This document shows positions 1 through 10,220 of a stretch of DNA of 64,000 nucleotides, in pieces. Position 1 is the first letter of the stretch. Each line of letters opens with the position of its first letter. The position numbers were made by a program, and so were the translations under genes. The stretch is from Vibrio fluvialis (GTDB taxonomy: Bacteria > Pseudomonadota > Gammaproteobacteria > Enterobacterales > Vibrionaceae): NCBI RefSeq assembly GCF_900460245.1, contig NZ_UHIP01000001.1:2790001-2854000 (forward strand). Reading direction: 5' to 3'. The notes beneath the pieces are model-generated. The model had not been told where the DNA came from and ran no database searches. It saw only the letters and a program-made list of their open reading frames with translations.

Positions 1-1
1 C

Positions 2-553
2 ATCGCCAGCATTCAGAACCGCTACCAGCTCGATACCGCTTATGGGGAACAAGTGGCTACGCTGGCCGCCAAACTACTGGCTCAATGCGGTGGTGAAGAG
101 TGGATTAGCGAACCGCAGGCGGAAATGTTGCTGAGCAGTGTGGCGCAGCTACATGAAATCGGACTGTCGATCGATTACAAAAAAGGCGGCGAACACAGTG
201 CTTATCTGCTCCAGCACCTTGAGCTGCCGGGCTACACCCGCGCGCAGAAGCATTTTCTCGCGGAACTGGCACGTCGCTATCGTGAACAACTGACTTCGCT
301 GCCAGAGCAATATGCCCTGTCCGGCACCAGTGGTAAACGCGTACTGCGTCTGTTCCGTCTTGCCGTTTTGCTCAGCCATCGCCGCAACGCCGCACTGGAG
401 CCTCAGGTAACCTTGGTTGCGGAAGGCGACAAGCTGACGTTAAGTCTCGATGCCGATTGGCTGGAGCAGAATCCGCTCACCCACGCGGAACTGGAGTTGG
501 AAGCCAACCGCCAAACTGATATTGGCTGGCCGCTGACCATCAATACGCTGTAA
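2..553 (+). CDS. gppA: GppA/Ppx-family phosphatase, C-terminal part
   Basis: The reading frame is open from the window edge, so this is only the C-terminal 183 residues; the start lies upstream. The sequence matches the helical C-terminal domain of the GppA/Ppx family (pppGpp 5'-phosphohydrolase / exopolyphosphatase), with the HD-like stretch [12 protein letters not shown] and the following [11 protein letters not shown]. The N-terminal actin-like ATPase domain, where catalysis occurs, is outside the window. In Vibrio the gene at this place beside crbS is normally gppA, downstream of rhlB, which favours GppA over Ppx, but the retained part alone does not separate them. It ends at an intrinsic terminator that also faces crbS. 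Confidence 0.8.
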   Translation: MASIQNRYQLDTAYGEQVATLAAKLLAQCGGEEWISEPQAEMLLSSVAQLHEIGLSIDYKKGGEHSAYLLQHLELPGYTRAQKHFLAELARRYREQLTSLPEQYALSGTSGKRVLRLFRLAVLLSHRRNAALEPQVTLVAEGDKLTLSLDADWLEQNPLTHAELELEANRQTDIGWPLTINTL

Positions 554-580
554 AAAAACGCCCATTCAGGGCGTTTTTTA
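554..580. terminator. Bidirectional intrinsic terminator (gppA / crbS)
   Basis: An A-run, the stem ACGCCC, loop ATTCA, stem GGGCGT and a T-run lie directly after the gppA stop codon. The A-run on the left gives a T-run on the other strand, so it can also stop crbS transcription arriving from the right. This fits the convergent arrangement of the two genes. Confidence 0.85.
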
Positions 581-596
581 TTTCGCACTCATCGGC

Positions 597-3500
597 TTAT
601 CCGACACGATTGAGCATCGCGCGCAGTTTTATCGGTTTGACGGGTTTCGCAATAAAGCCAAAGCCGTTGGATTTAATCCCATCAAGAATATCCGCGCTGC
701 GATCGGCACTTATGATAATTCCCTCAAAGCAGTCGCCCAAACGCAAACGGCATTGCTGCAAGACTTCTAATCCTGTGCGGCCATTGTCGAGTCGGTAATC
801 GGACAAAATCACATCCGGAATCCACTGATTGTCGAGCGCTTTCAAACTGCTTACCAGATCGGTGGCGGTTTTTACTTCGCAGCCCCAGCGCTCAAGTAAA
901 TCCCGCATGCCCACCAGAATGTCTTCTTCATTATCCACGCACAGCACACGCAGATAACTGAGATCAGACACAGCCTCGGCCACCGCCACAATCGGCGCTT
1001 CTTGTACCACTGGCTTTGACTGTTCCAGCGTCAGCGAAAATACGCTGCCGAGTCCCGGCCAGGAGCGCATGGAGATCTCGTGCCCCAACACATGGGCGAT
1101 ACCTTTAGAGATTGCCAGCCCCAGCCCAAGTCCTTGGTCTGAACGCACCTGACCGCCACGGTTGAACTCTTCAAAAATCTCCTGCTGTTTGTCTTCTTCT
1201 ATGCCGATGCCGTTATCCCACACGTCAATCCGTACTTTGCCATTAATGCGGCGCACGCCGAGCAACACTTTACCTTTCGGATTGTAGCGAAACGCATTAG
1301 TCAGGAAATTCTGCACCACACGGCGCAGCAACTTAGGATCGGAGCGTACATATAAAGAAGAGGGCACCATGCAAAAGTCGACACCTTGCTGGCGCGCCAG
1401 CGCGCTGAACTCGGCATTGAGATTGGCCAGCACATCTTTAATCGCAAAGCTCTGCGGATGAATCTCCAGCTTGCCCGATTCAAGGCGGGAGATATCCAGC
1501 AAATCGCCAATTAAGTCTTCCGCCGCACTCAGCGCACTTTCAATATGGTGCGACAGGCGTTTCACTTCATCGTCTCTGGCGACTTCGGCCAGAGACGAGG
1601 CAAACAGGCGCGCAGCATTGAGGGGCTGCATCAGGTCGTGACTGACCGCAGCCAGAAAGCGCGATTTGGACTGCGATTCTCGTTCCGAACGTTGCGTGGC
1701 GGAGACCAGCTGTTTGTTGAGTTTTTCCAGCTCACGGGTTCGCTCGAGTACCCGTTCTTCGAGATTTTCATTGGCTTCTTTGAGCGTCTGCTCGGCATCG
1801 CGGAACACAGTAATATCGGTGAAGCTCATGACGAATCCGCCGCCGGGCATCGGGTTGCCCTGCACTTCAATCACGCGGCCATCGGGGCGCACACGCGATG
1901 AAGTATGACGAGAGCCCTGCTCAAGGTGATATACGCGCCGGCGCACGTGGTCTTCCGGGTCGCCTGGGCCGCACAGCCCTTGTTCGGCGTTATGGCGAAT
2001 CACATCTGCGATTGGCCGGCCGACCTGAATCAGGCCGAGCGGGAAATCAAACAGCTCGAGATAACGTTGGTTCCACGCCACCAGGCGCAGCTGCTTATCC
2101 ACCACAGCGATGCCCTGCCCGATGTGCTCAATGGCGCCTTGCAGCAGTCCGCGACTAAAGTCGTACAGCTCCGAAGCTTCATCAACAATGGTGGCGACTT
2201 CTTCAAGCTGCATGTTACGGCCCTGCAGCGCCGAAGTCAGCACCAGTTTGGCCGAAGATGCACCAAACACCCCGGCGAGTACCCGCTCGGTATGGCGAAT
2301 CAGCGTGGATGGCGCCTGCTGGTTGGGCATCAGGGTTTCACGTTGCTGTCCCCAGTATTGAGTAAAGGCAGCACGCACCCGAGTACGACCGACAAACCGC
2401 GACGCGAGCATTTCCAGCTCGCCCACCGTCACTCGGCTCTGATACAGGCTCATGTTTTCATTTTCAGGCAGCGGTGTACCGACAAACGCCGCCGATTGCA
2501 GCCGTTCACTCAGGCTCGAGCGTGTTCCCCACGACACCAGCACGTAGCACAGCGCATTGAGCGATACGCTGAGGATCATCCCCCAGTCGGAATTTTTCAG
2601 CCCCATGCTGCCCAGTACATCCGGCGGAGTGATCAGCCATAACAAGATATTGCTCTGTTCATCCCCGGCCAACATGTTGGTGGCGGTCATCAGGGTAATC
2701 AGCCACAGCGTAAAACCAACCGCTAGGCCGACATACACCCCTTTGCGGTTCCCTTCGCGCCAATACATCCCGCCAATCAGCGCTGGCGCAAACTGAGTGA
2801 TCGCCGAAAAGGAGAGAAAACCAATCGCCGACAATGACGGAATGGTATCCAGCGCAAGATAAAAGCCCCACGCCCCCAGCAATAACAGCAGGATCAACGT
2901 GCGGCGAATAATCACCAGCAACCCGGAAAAGTGACGGTGGTTGCGCTGAGACAGCCGCATACGGCGCAGCAATAACGGCATCACCAAATCATTGGAAACC
3001 ATGATGGCCAACGCGATGGTGGAAACAATCACCATGCCTGATGCCGCCGACGTGCCGCCGAGAAACGCCAGTAGCGCGATATCTTCGGCGCCGACCGACA
3101 TCGGCACACTAATCACAAACGTATCCGGAGACGTGCCGCCGAGCAGGCTTTGCCCGACCCAGGCAATCGGCAACACAAACAGCCCCATCAGGATCAGATA
3201 AATCGGGAACAGCCAGCGTGCGGTATGTAAATCCTGAGCTCGCTCGTTTTCCACCACCATGGTGTGAAACTGACGCGGCAGACAGATGATGGCGATCATC
3301 GTCAGCACCGTGTGGACAAACAGGGTCGGCCAATTTGGCGCCTGATAAGTTGCCCGCGCAGTCTCAATCAGGTTGACACTGTCGTGGCTGAACGCGAGAA
3401 ACAGAATGAACAACCCGACCACCAAAAAAGCAACCAGCTTGACAATCGACTCAAACGCGATCGCCATCATCATGCCGCGGTGATGTTCGGTGTTATCAAT

Positions 3501-4031
3501 ATGGCGGGTACCGAACAGCATGGTGAACAGCGCCAGCGCCAGTACCACAAACCAGGAAACATGATCGTCCTGATAGCCGAACTGCTCACGCAGATCCGGA
3601 GCAACGATGTTGAGCCCCATAGTGATGCCACGCAGCTGCAACGCGATGTAAGGCAGGATCCCAGCAACCGCAATCAGTGTGACCGCAACCGCCAGGCCTT
3701 GGGATTTGCCGTAACGCGCACCTATAAAGTCGGCAATAGAAGTGATGTGTTCGCGCTTGGCGATCAGAATCAGCCGGGCCAGAATACGCCAACCAAAGGC
3801 AAAAACTAAAATAGGGGCAACATAGATGGGCAGAAACGACCAGGGGTTGGCACTCGCCTGACCGACCGTGCCGTAAAAGGTCCACGATGTACAGTACACC
3901 GCAATCGACAGACTGTAGATCCACGGACGCCATTTCGCCAGCCAGCGGGTCTGCCGATCACCATACCAGGCAATTAAAAACAGTACGCCCAGATACATGA
4001 GCGACACCGGTATCACTAACCATCCTTGCAT
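597..4031 (-). CDS. crbS: Hybrid sensor histidine kinase with SLC5 transporter domain (CrbS)
   Basis: An 1144-residue membrane hybrid kinase. Residues about 1-500 form a sodium/solute symporter (SLC5, PutP-like) domain with about a dozen membrane spans. A linker corresponding to the STAC domain follows (about 550-640), then a PAS domain (about 640-770), a coiled coil, a HisKA domain with the phospho-acceptor His798 in SHDLMQPLN, an HATPase_c domain (DNGIGI, GLGLGLAIS), and a C-terminal receiver domain with phospho-acceptor Asp1078 in LSDYRL. In Vibrio cholerae CrbS with response regulator CrbR activates acs and so controls the switch from acetate excretion to uptake; acs lies about 4 kb away here. 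CrbR itself is not in the window. The ATG is preceded by AAGGATAAGC, a good ribosome site. Confidence 0.85.
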   Translation of the reverse strand: MQGWLVIPVSLMYLGVLFLIAWYGDRQTRWLAKWRPWIYSLSIAVYCTSWTFYGTVGQASANPWSFLPIYVAPILVFAFGWRILARLILIAKREHITSIADFIGARYGKSQGLAVAVTLIAVAGILPYIALQLRGITMGLNIVAPDLREQFGYQDDHVSWFVVLALALFTMLFGTRHIDNTEHHRGMMMAIAFESIVKLVAFLVVGLFILFLAFSHDSVNLIETARATYQAPNWPTLFVHTVLTMIAIICLPRQFHTMVVENERAQDLHTARWLFPIYLILMGLFVLPIAWVGQSLLGGTSPDTFVISVPMSVGAEDIALLAFLGGTSAASGMVIVSTIALAIMVSNDLVMPLLLRRMRLSQRNHRHFSGLLVIIRRTLILLLLLGAWGFYLALDTIPSLSAIGFLSFSAITQFAPALIGGMYWREGNRKGVYVGLAVGFTLWLITLMTATNMLAGDEQSNILLWLITPPDVLGSMGLKNSDWGMILSVSLNALCYVLVSWGTRSSLSERLQSAAFVGTPLPENENMSLYQSRVTVGELEMLASRFVGRTRVRAAFTQYWGQQRETLMPNQQAPSTLIRHTERVLAGVFGASSAKLVLTSALQGRNMQLEEVATIVDEASELYDFSRGLLQGAIEHIGQGIAVVDKQLRLVAWNQRYLELFDFPLGLIQVGRPIADVIRHNAEQGLCGPGDPEDHVRRRVYHLEQGSRHTSSRVRPDGRVIEVQGNPMPGGGFVMSFTDITVFRDAEQTLKEANENLEERVLERTRELEKLNKQLVSATQRSERESQSKSRFLAAVSHDLMQPLNAARLFASSLAEVARDDEVKRLSHHIESALSAAEDLIGDLLDISRLESGKLEIHPQSFAIKDVLANLNAEFSALARQQGVDFCMVPSSLYVRSDPKLLRRVVQNFLTNAFRYNPKGKVLLGVRRINGKVRIDVWDNGIGIEEDKQQEIFEEFNRGGQVRSDQGLGLGLAISKGIAHVLGHEISMRSWPGLGSVFSLTLEQSKPVVQEAPIVAVAEAVSDLSYLRVLCVDNEEDILVGMRDLLERWGCEVKTATDLVSSLKALDNQWIPDVILSDYRLDNGRTGLEVLQQCRLRLGDCFEGIIISADRSADILDGIKSNGFGFIAKPVKPIKLRAMLNRVG

Positions 4032-4061
4032 TGCTTATCCTTGTTGCTGCACCGCAGTGAC

Positions 4062-4104
4062 AAAAAAGTCCCTTCCCAGCGCAAGGCATAGTGAAGAGAC
4101 TTTT
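4062..4104 (-). terminator. Terminator of the MFS gene, ahead of crbS
   Basis: An imperfect inverted repeat, AAAAGTC-C-CTTC at the left and GAAG-A-GACTTTT at the right, with a loop of about 17 bases. Read on the minus strand it ends in a T-run. It lies between the MFS stop codon and the crbS start, suggesting that crbS has its own promoter or depends on read-through. Confidence 0.55.
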
Positions 4105-4143
4105 ATTAAACAAAGGATTAGCGAATTGCTCAATCAGCCAGCA

Positions 4144-5325
4144 TTAAATCTGTGCTTCAGGCTCCGCTTTCTGCATTGAGACCGAGGTTTGCGGCTGTTC
4201 GACTTTCACCAGCAGCGCCAGCAGTCCCATCGCCGCCATCGCCCAGAACACAGATGCGCCCCAGTGTTCGTATCCCCAGCCACTGAGTGTTGTCATCAGC
4301 GCAATGACGGCTCCCAATGGAATAGCGTTATACAGGGCCTGCAAAGCCACCATTTTGTTCTGCGGTGCGTGCTGAATGTACTGAATCGCAGCAATGTGTG
4401 CCATCGCAAACGTCACGCCGTGTAGCAGTTGAATCGCCACCAGCGCAACAATCGCCGTGGTCGAAGCCGTCATGCCCCAACGTGCCATCACGCCCAGTGA
4501 CGCAATCACAAACAGTGTACGCAGACTCCAGCCGGAAAACAGACGCTTGCTGAATGCAAACACCAGCACTTCCGCCACCACGCCCAGGCTCCACAGATAG
4601 CCGATCACATCTTCCGAATGACCCGCCTGTTTCCAGTAGATAGAACTGAAACTGTAATACGCCGCATGGCTGCCTTGAATCAGGGCCACCAGCAGCAGGA
4701 ACTTCAGCACCGGCCATTCACGCAGTAATGACATCAGTTTGAGACGCTCAGCATGCCCATGGTGTTCGGTCACCGGCATAGGGTTGGGATTACGCAAACT
4801 GATAATGAGCGAGACAAACACACCGAACAGCGCGGTATACAGAATCATGGTCGCGCCGTAATGCGCAACCAGAAAGCCTACCACGGTTGAACCGGCGATA
4901 AACGCCACCGAGCCCCACAGACGGGTACGGCCGTAGTCGAGCATTTTACGTTTGGCGTAGTAATTAGCCATCGCATCCGACAGCGGCACCACCGGGCCAC
5001 AACAGAGGTTAAACAGCACGGTAGCCAATGCCATCAGCCAGAAGCTGCCGCCGGTAAAGAAATGAAACGCAACAAACAGCAGCGCAGCCAGACTCAGCCA
5101 GCGTAGCGCAGGGAGCAACAGCTCCGCTTTGTGCACGCGTGGCGTGATCACCAGGTTGGCGACACAACGGGTCGCAAAACCAATGCCGACCAACACACCG
5201 ATATCGGTCGCTGACACGCCCTGGTCAGCAAACCACAGCGACCAAAACGGCAGATACACGCCGTAAGCAAAGAAGAAACCGATAAAATACTGGGATATCC
5301 ATCCAAAAGGTGAAGGGTTTAGCAT
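4144..5325 (-). CDS. MFS transporter, HcaT/LacY-like (phenylpropionate-permease family)
   Basis: A 393-residue major facilitator superfamily protein with about 12 hydrophobic segments. The opening SPFGWISQYFIGFFFAYGVY and DQGVSATDIGVLVGIGFATR resemble the E. coli HcaT (3-phenylpropionate transporter) subgroup of MFS_1-like permeases; the true substrate is unknown. An upstream in-frame codon would add 16 residues, but the ATG at 5325 is preceded by AGGA at six bases, so this start is preferred. It is divergent from the DUF294 gene across about 200 bp and is read in the same direction as crbS, with a hairpin between the two. Confidence 0.75.
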   Translation of the reverse strand: MLNPSPFGWISQYFIGFFFAYGVYLPFWSLWFADQGVSATDIGVLVGIGFATRCVANLVITPRVHKAELLLPALRWLSLAALLFVAFHFFTGGSFWLMALATVLFNLCCGPVVPLSDAMANYYAKRKMLDYGRTRLWGSVAFIAGSTVVGFLVAHYGATMILYTALFGVFVSLIISLRNPNPMPVTEHHGHAERLKLMSLLREWPVLKFLLLVALIQGSHAAYYSFSSIYWKQAGHSEDVIGYLWSLGVVAEVLVFAFSKRLFSGWSLRTLFVIASLGVMARWGMTASTTAIVALVAIQLLHGVTFAMAHIAAIQYIQHAPQNKMVALQALYNAIPLGAVIALMTTLSGWGYEHWGASVFWAMAAMGLLALLVKVEQPQTSVSMQKAEPEAQI

Positions 5326-5533
5326 TAGTGATCCTAAAATGAAACCGTCGTTAAAAGCGTGAGTATTATGCAATGAGTCCCGTTGCCGAAAAAGGGATCT
5401 TTGTTCAACGCACTGTTTCCCTATTCACACTTAATCCGTTTGGCGGTCGCCTCCATTAGACCAAAGTCGTCTGGAGGCCAGAAAGAATTTCGTCACACTT
5501 ACCATAGATGATTCTCTAAGGTGAGCTTGCGTC

Positions 5534-7357
5534 ATGCCGGATAAATTCAACATGCAGTCCCCGCCATTTGACCGCCTGACGGCCAGTCAACAGCAATACC
5601 TGCGCGCCTCGTTGGACGTCGCCTATTTTCGTGAGCGTGAAGTGATTCTGCACAGCGGCCAGCCATGTGCGCATCTGCATGTGTTAATCAAGGGAACCGT
5701 GGAAGAACGTTCCGCTGACGGCAAAGAGATTTACGCTCATTACGCCAACGATGACCTGTTTGATGTCCGGGCGATCTTTGAAGGCAACACCAAGCATCAT
5801 TATGTCGCGCTGGAAGATACTCTCAGTTACCTGTTGCCCCAAAGCGTATTTCTCGAGCTGTACAATGAAAATGGTCAATTTGCGGCGTACTTCGATAATA
5901 ATCTGGCCAAACGTCAGGAATTAATCGAAGCGGCGCAGCAACAGAAAAATATCGCCGAGTTCATTCTGACCAAAGTCGATCAATCGATTTACCTGTCGCC
6001 GATGCTGCTCACTCCGGAGCAACCGCTGCAGGCCGTCACTCAAATGATGAAAGACAACGGGGTAGATGCCGCTTTGGTGCAACTGGCCGAAGGCGACCCC
6101 AGACTGCAAAACAGTCATGCCCATCCCTACGCCATCGTCACCCGGACTAACATGCTGCATGCGGTGATGCTGGACGGATTTGCCCTCGATACTCCCGTGG
6201 GTCAGATCGCGACGTTTCCGGTCCTGCATGTCGATGAGGGGGACTTCCTGTTCAATGCTATGGTGATGATGACCCGCCAGCGAGTCAAACGCCTGATGGT
6301 GTGCGAAGGCAACCAAGCAGTCGGCATTCTGGACATGATTCAGATCCTCAGTGCTTTCTCAACCCATTCCCATGTTCTGACACTGGCGATCGCCCGTGCT
6401 TCGAGTGTTGAGGAGTTGGCGCTGGCATCCAACAAGCAGCGCCAACTGGTGGAGAGCCTGCTCAGTCGTGGCGTACGCACCCGTTTTGTGATGGAACTGA
6501 TCTCGGCGGTGAACGAACAAATCATCGAAAAGGCATTTGAACTGGTAGTGCCACCCGCACTGCATGATCACTGCTGCCTGATTGTGCTCGGTTCGGAAGG
6601 ACGCGGGGAACAAATTCTCAAAACCGATCAGGATAACGCCCTGATCATCAAAGACGGCCTGGAATGGCATCAGTGCCAACCGATCATGAACGAGCTGTCT
6701 CACACCTTGTTGCAACTGGGATACCCACTTTGCCCCGGCAAAGTGATGGTCAACAACCCGAAATGGGTTAAGTCGCAAGCGGCTTGGAAGCAGACTTTAA
6801 CCGACTGGGTCAAGGCCGCCCGATCCGAGCAAGTGATGGACATCGCCATCATGGCCGATGCTCATGCTGTTGCGGGCAACAAAGAGCTACTGACTCAGGT
6901 CAAACAACACCTCCATCATCTGATGGCCGATCAGGAGCTGATTCTGACCGAGTTTACGCGTCCGGCGCTCAACTTCTCAGTGCCGCTGACCCTGTTTGGT
7001 AATGTGAAGAACTCCAAATCTGGCCTCGATATCAAACAGGGAGGAATCTTCCCCATCGTGCACGGCATTCGTGCGCTGAGCCTCGAACACAACATTGAGG
7101 TCAACAACACGTTTGAACGCATCGAAACTCTGGTCAAACGTAAGGTGTTAGAACAAGAGACTGGCGACAATCTCAGTGAAGCACTCAAGCAGTTCTTTAA
7201 GTTGCGTCTCGCCCAGCAACTCAGCAACCAACACAGCGCCAATACGCTTGATTTAAAACAGCTGGATCGGGCAGAACGCGATTTACTGCGCCACAGCCTG
7301 CATGTGGTGAAGAAGTTCAAGCAGTGGCTGGGTTACCACTATCAGATTCGGGACTGA
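5534..7357 (+). CDS. DUF294 nucleotidyltransferase-like protein with cNMP-fold and CBS domains
   Basis: A 607-residue cytoplasmic protein. Domain order: a cyclic-nucleotide-binding fold (about 15-130), a CBS pair (about 150-275), a DUF294 nucleotidyltransferase-like domain with GSEGRGEQ and TDQDNALI (about 350-370), and the DUF294 C-terminal helical domain (about 465-600). The phosphate-binding cassette of classical cNMP domains (Gly-Glu and a conserved Arg) is not evident: the matching stretch reads NDDLFDVRAIFEGN. Canonical cAMP binding is therefore doubtful. Three bases separate it from the exonuclease gene, so the two form an operon. The same pair lies beside acs in V. cholerae and in several gamma-proteobacteria. 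Its biochemical role is not established. Confidence 0.8.
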   Translation: MPDKFNMQSPPFDRLTASQQQYLRASLDVAYFREREVILHSGQPCAHLHVLIKGTVEERSADGKEIYAHYANDDLFDVRAIFEGNTKHHYVALEDTLSYLLPQSVFLELYNENGQFAAYFDNNLAKRQELIEAAQQQKNIAEFILTKVDQSIYLSPMLLTPEQPLQAVTQMMKDNGVDAALVQLAEGDPRLQNSHAHPYAIVTRTNMLHAVMLDGFALDTPVGQIATFPVLHVDEGDFLFNAMVMMTRQRVKRLMVCEGNQAVGILDMIQILSAFSTHSHVLTLAIARASSVEELALASNKQRQLVESLLSRGVRTRFVMELISAVNEQIIEKAFELVVPPALHDHCCLIVLGSEGRGEQILKTDQDNALIIKDGLEWHQCQPIMNELSHTLLQLGYPLCPGKVMVNNPKWVKSQAAWKQTLTDWVKAARSEQVMDIAIMADAHAVAGNKELLTQVKQHLHHLMADQELILTEFTRPALNFSVPLTLFGNVKNSKSGLDIKQGGIFPIVHGIRALSLEHNIEVNNTFERIETLVKRKVLEQETGDNLSEALKQFFKLRLAQQLSNQHSANTLDLKQLDRAERDLLRHSLHVVKKFKQWLGYHYQIRD

Positions 7358-7360
7358 GCG

Positions 7361-7999
7361 ATGAACTGGATTGCCCGCCAGTACTGGCATTACAAGCTTC
7401 GCGGTTCACCCTACCAAGCACTGTTCACCGCGCCTGGCGAACAGGAATATGTCTCGCTCGATTGTGAGACCACCAGCCTTGATCCCAACCGCGCGGAGCT
7501 GGTCACGATCGCCGCCACCAAAATCATCGGCAACCGCATTCTGACCAGCCAGCCGTTTGAAGTGCGGCTGCGTGCGCCACAATCGCTCGACTCAGGCTCA
7601 GTGCGTATTCACCGCATGCGTCATCAGGATCTGATTGACGGCATCAGCGAGCGCGAGGCATTAACCCGATTGCTCGATTTCATCGGTAATCGTCCGCTGG
7701 TCGGCTATCACATCCGCTACGACAAAAAGATTCTCGATATTGCCTGCCGGCGCCATCTTGGCTTCCCGCTACCCAATTATTTAATCGAAGTCAGCCAGAT
7801 TTATCATGACAAGCTGGAAAAACATCTGCCGAATGCCTATTTCGACCTCAGTCTGGATGCGATTTGCCGTCATCTGGATTTACCGCTGCAGGACAAACAC
7901 GATGCGCTGCAGGATGCAATTGCCGCCGCTCTGGTGTATGTCCGTCTGACCAATGGTGATTTACCCACGTTTAGATCCTCATCTCACCATGTGTCTTAA
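7361..7999 (+). CDS. DnaQ-like (DEDDh) 3'-5' exonuclease
   Basis: A 212-residue exonuclease related to the proofreading epsilon subunit of DNA polymerase III. The DEDDh motifs are visible: SLDCETTSLDP (Exo I, Asp and Glu), GYHIRYDKKILD (Exo II) and KHDALQDAIA (Exo III, His and Asp). It is not DnaQ itself, since it lacks the usual polymerase-binding tail and its genomic context differs. The start lies three bases after the DUF294 stop, indicating translational coupling. This DUF294-exonuclease pair recurs beside acs. The substrate is unknown. Confidence 0.85.
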   Translation: MNWIARQYWHYKLRGSPYQALFTAPGEQEYVSLDCETTSLDPNRAELVTIAATKIIGNRILTSQPFEVRLRAPQSLDSGSVRIHRMRHQDLIDGISEREALTRLLDFIGNRPLVGYHIRYDKKILDIACRRHLGFPLPNYLIEVSQIYHDKLEKHLPNAYFDLSLDAICRHLDLPLQDKHDALQDAIAAALVYVRLTNGDLPTFRSSSHHVS

Positions 8000-8214
8000 C
8001 CCTTACGCCCGAATTGTGTTGTGTAAGCTTAGATCCACTTCTCAAAAACCAGCTTAACTGCCTATTTTCTCACAACAAATCGACCATTCATCCTAAAGTC
8101 TAATTGTGTAAAAGCCTCCCCTGACTAAGAGTTATAGGCATATCGAATTTCCTCCCTCGTGTTTGAAACGCGGTGTGAAAGGGAAATTTGCTGTATTCAC
8201 AAGGAGAATATGCA

Positions 8215-10164
8215 ATGAGTGAAGCCCACATTTATCCGGTTAAAGAAAACATTAAAGCGCACACCCATGCCGACAACGATACCTACCTGGCGATGTACCA
8301 ACAGTCAGTATCCGATCCGGAAGGGTTCTGGAGCGAACACGGTAAGATTGTGGATTGGATTAAGCCATTCACCAAAGTGAAACACACCTCTTTTGATACT
8401 GGCCACGTCGATATTCGCTGGTTTGAAGACGGCACCCTGAACGTGTCGGCCAACTGTCTTGATCGCCATCTGGCGGAGCGTGGCGACGATGTCGCCATCA
8501 TCTGGGAAGGTGATGACCCGACCGATGATAAAACGCTGACTTACAAAGAACTGCACCGTGAAGTGTGCCGTTTCTCTAACGCGCTGAAAGCTCAGGGCGT
8601 ACGCAAAGGCGATGTGGTGTGTCTGTACATGCCGATGGTACCGGAAGCGGCTGTGGCTATGCTGGCGTGTACCCGTATCGGCGCCGTTCATACCGTGGTG
8701 TTTGGTGGCTTCTCTCCAGAGGCACTAGCGGGTCGAATCATCGATTCGGATTCCAAGATTGTGATCACCGCCGATGAAGGCGTACGTGGCGGCCGTGCCG
8801 TACCACTGAAGAAAAACGTCGATGAAGCTCTGACTAACCCGGAAGTGAAAACCATCAGCAAAGTGATCGTATTCCAGCGCACTGGCGGCAACGTCGCGTG
8901 GCACGAACATCGCGACGTCTGGTGGCACGATGCTGTGGCTGCAGCCTCTGATATCTGCCCGCCAGAAGAGATGAAAGCGGAAGATCCGCTGTTCATTCTG
9001 TACACCTCTGGCTCAACCGGTAAGCCAAAAGGTGTACTGCACTCCACTGGCGGTTATCTGGTTTACGCGACCATGACCTTCAAATACGTATTCGACTACC
9101 AGCCAGGCGAAACTTTCTGGTGTACCGCCGACGTAGGTTGGATCACGGGCCACACTTATCTGATTTACGGACCACTGGCGAACGGCGCGAAAACCATTCT
9201 GTTTGAAGGTGTGCCGAACTACCCAAGCACGGCGCGCATGAGCGAAGTGGTCGATAAACACCAAGTCAACATTCTGTACACCGCACCAACCGCGATTCGT
9301 GCGCTGATGGCGAAAGGGGATGAAGCTGTAAAAGGCACCTCGCGCAGTAGTCTGCGCATTATGGGCTCGGTGGGCGAACCGATTAACCCGGAAGCGTGGG
9401 AGTGGTACTACAAAACCATCGGTAATGAAAAATCACCGATCGTCGATACCTGGTGGCAAACCGAAACGGGTGGCATTCTGATCACGCCACTGCCAGGTGC
9501 AACCGCGCTGAAACCGGGCTCGGCGACACGTCCGTTCTTTGGTGTGCAGCCAGCCCTGGTAGACAACATGGGCGAAGTTATTGACGGCGCAGCAGAAGGT
9601 AACCTGGTGATCCTAGATTCATGGCCGGGCCAGATGCGTACTGTGTACGGCGACCATGAACGTTTCGAGCAGACCTACTTCTCGACTTTTAAAGGCATGT
9701 ACTTTACCGGTGACGGCGCGCGCCGCGATGAAGATGGCTACTACTGGATCACTGGCCGCGTGGATGACGTACTGAACGTCTCTGGCCATCGTATGGGTAC
9801 CGCCGAAATCGAATCCGCTCTGGTGGCGTTTGATAAGATTGCTGAAGCCGCTGTGGTGGGTGTGCCGCACGATATTAAAGGCCAGGCGATTTATGCCTAC
9901 ATCACCCTCAATGATGGCGTATATCCAAGCGCAGAACTGCACAAAGAAGTGAAAGATTGGGTGCGTAAAGAGATTGGCCCGATCGCCACACCGGATGTGC
10001 TGCACTGGACAGACGCGCTGCCAAAAACCCGTTCAGGTAAGATCATGCGCCGCATTCTGCGTAAGATTGCCACGGGCGATACCAGCAATCTGGGCGACAC
10101 CTCCACCCTCGCCGATCCAAGTGTGGTCGACAAACTGATTGCCGAGAAAGCGCAGCTAGCCTAA
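8215..10164 (+). CDS. acs: Acetyl-CoA synthetase (AMP-forming)
   Basis: A 649-residue enzyme that turns acetate, ATP and CoA into acetyl-CoA through acetyl-AMP, the high-affinity acetate-scavenging route. The P-loop-like [11 protein letters not shown], the TWWQTETGG motif and the C-terminal RSGKIMRR are all present. The lysine of that last motif is residue 609, the same number as the acetylation-regulated lysine of Salmonella Acs. The ATG at 8215 is chosen because AAGGAG sits eight bases upstream and the length matches E. coli Acs (652). Its position close to crbS fits CrbRS control. No convincing CRP box was found in the 215 bp upstream. Confidence 0.97.
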   Translation: MSEAHIYPVKENIKAHTHADNDTYLAMYQQSVSDPEGFWSEHGKIVDWIKPFTKVKHTSFDTGHVDIRWFEDGTLNVSANCLDRHLAERGDDVAIIWEGDDPTDDKTLTYKELHREVCRFSNALKAQGVRKGDVVCLYMPMVPEAAVAMLACTRIGAVHTVVFGGFSPEALAGRIIDSDSKIVITADEGVRGGRAVPLKKNVDEALTNPEVKTISKVIVFQRTGGNVAWHEHRDVWWHDAVAAASDICPPEEMKAEDPLFILYTSGSTGKPKGVLHSTGGYLVYATMTFKYVFDYQPGETFWCTADVGWITGHTYLIYGPLANGAKTILFEGVPNYPSTARMSEVVDKHQVNILYTAPTAIRALMAKGDEAVKGTSRSSLRIMGSVGEPINPEAWEWYYKTIGNEKSPIVDTWWQTETGGILITPLPGATALKPGSATRPFFGVQPALVDNMGEVIDGAAEGNLVILDSWPGQMRTVYGDHERFEQTYFSTFKGMYFTGDGARRDEDGYYWITGRVDDVLNVSGHRMGTAEIESALVAFDKIAEAAVVGVPHDIKGQAIYAYITLNDGVYPSAELHKEVKDWVRKEIGPIATPDVLHWTDALPKTRSGKIMRRILRKIATGDTSNLGDTSTLADPSVVDKLIAEKAQLA

Positions 10165-10189
10165 CTCTGCCACAAATTTCTTGATGACC

Positions 10190-10220
10190 AAGCACCTTCC
10201 TCTGGAAGGTGCTTTTGTTT
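10190..10220 (+). terminator. acs terminator
   Basis: An 11-bp stem, AAGCACCTTCC / GGAAGGTGCTT, with loop TCT and a T-rich tail TTGTTT, starting 26 bases after the acs stop codon. Confidence 0.9.

Noticed and set aside
1905..2642. Long open frame (245 codons) on the plus strand inside crbS
   Set aside because: It is opposite a clear kinase gene, has no ribosome site, and its product has no recognisable domain; it is a by-product of codon bias on the other strand.
3264..3809. 181-codon plus-strand frame opposite the crbS transporter domain
   Set aside because: Antisense to hydrophobic codons, giving a low-complexity polar product; no start signals.
8000..8214. Possible CRP site before acs (TCACA near 8070 and TGTGA near 8174)
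   Set aside because: The half-sites do not pair at the required 6-base spacing, so no TGTGA-N6-TCACA is present.
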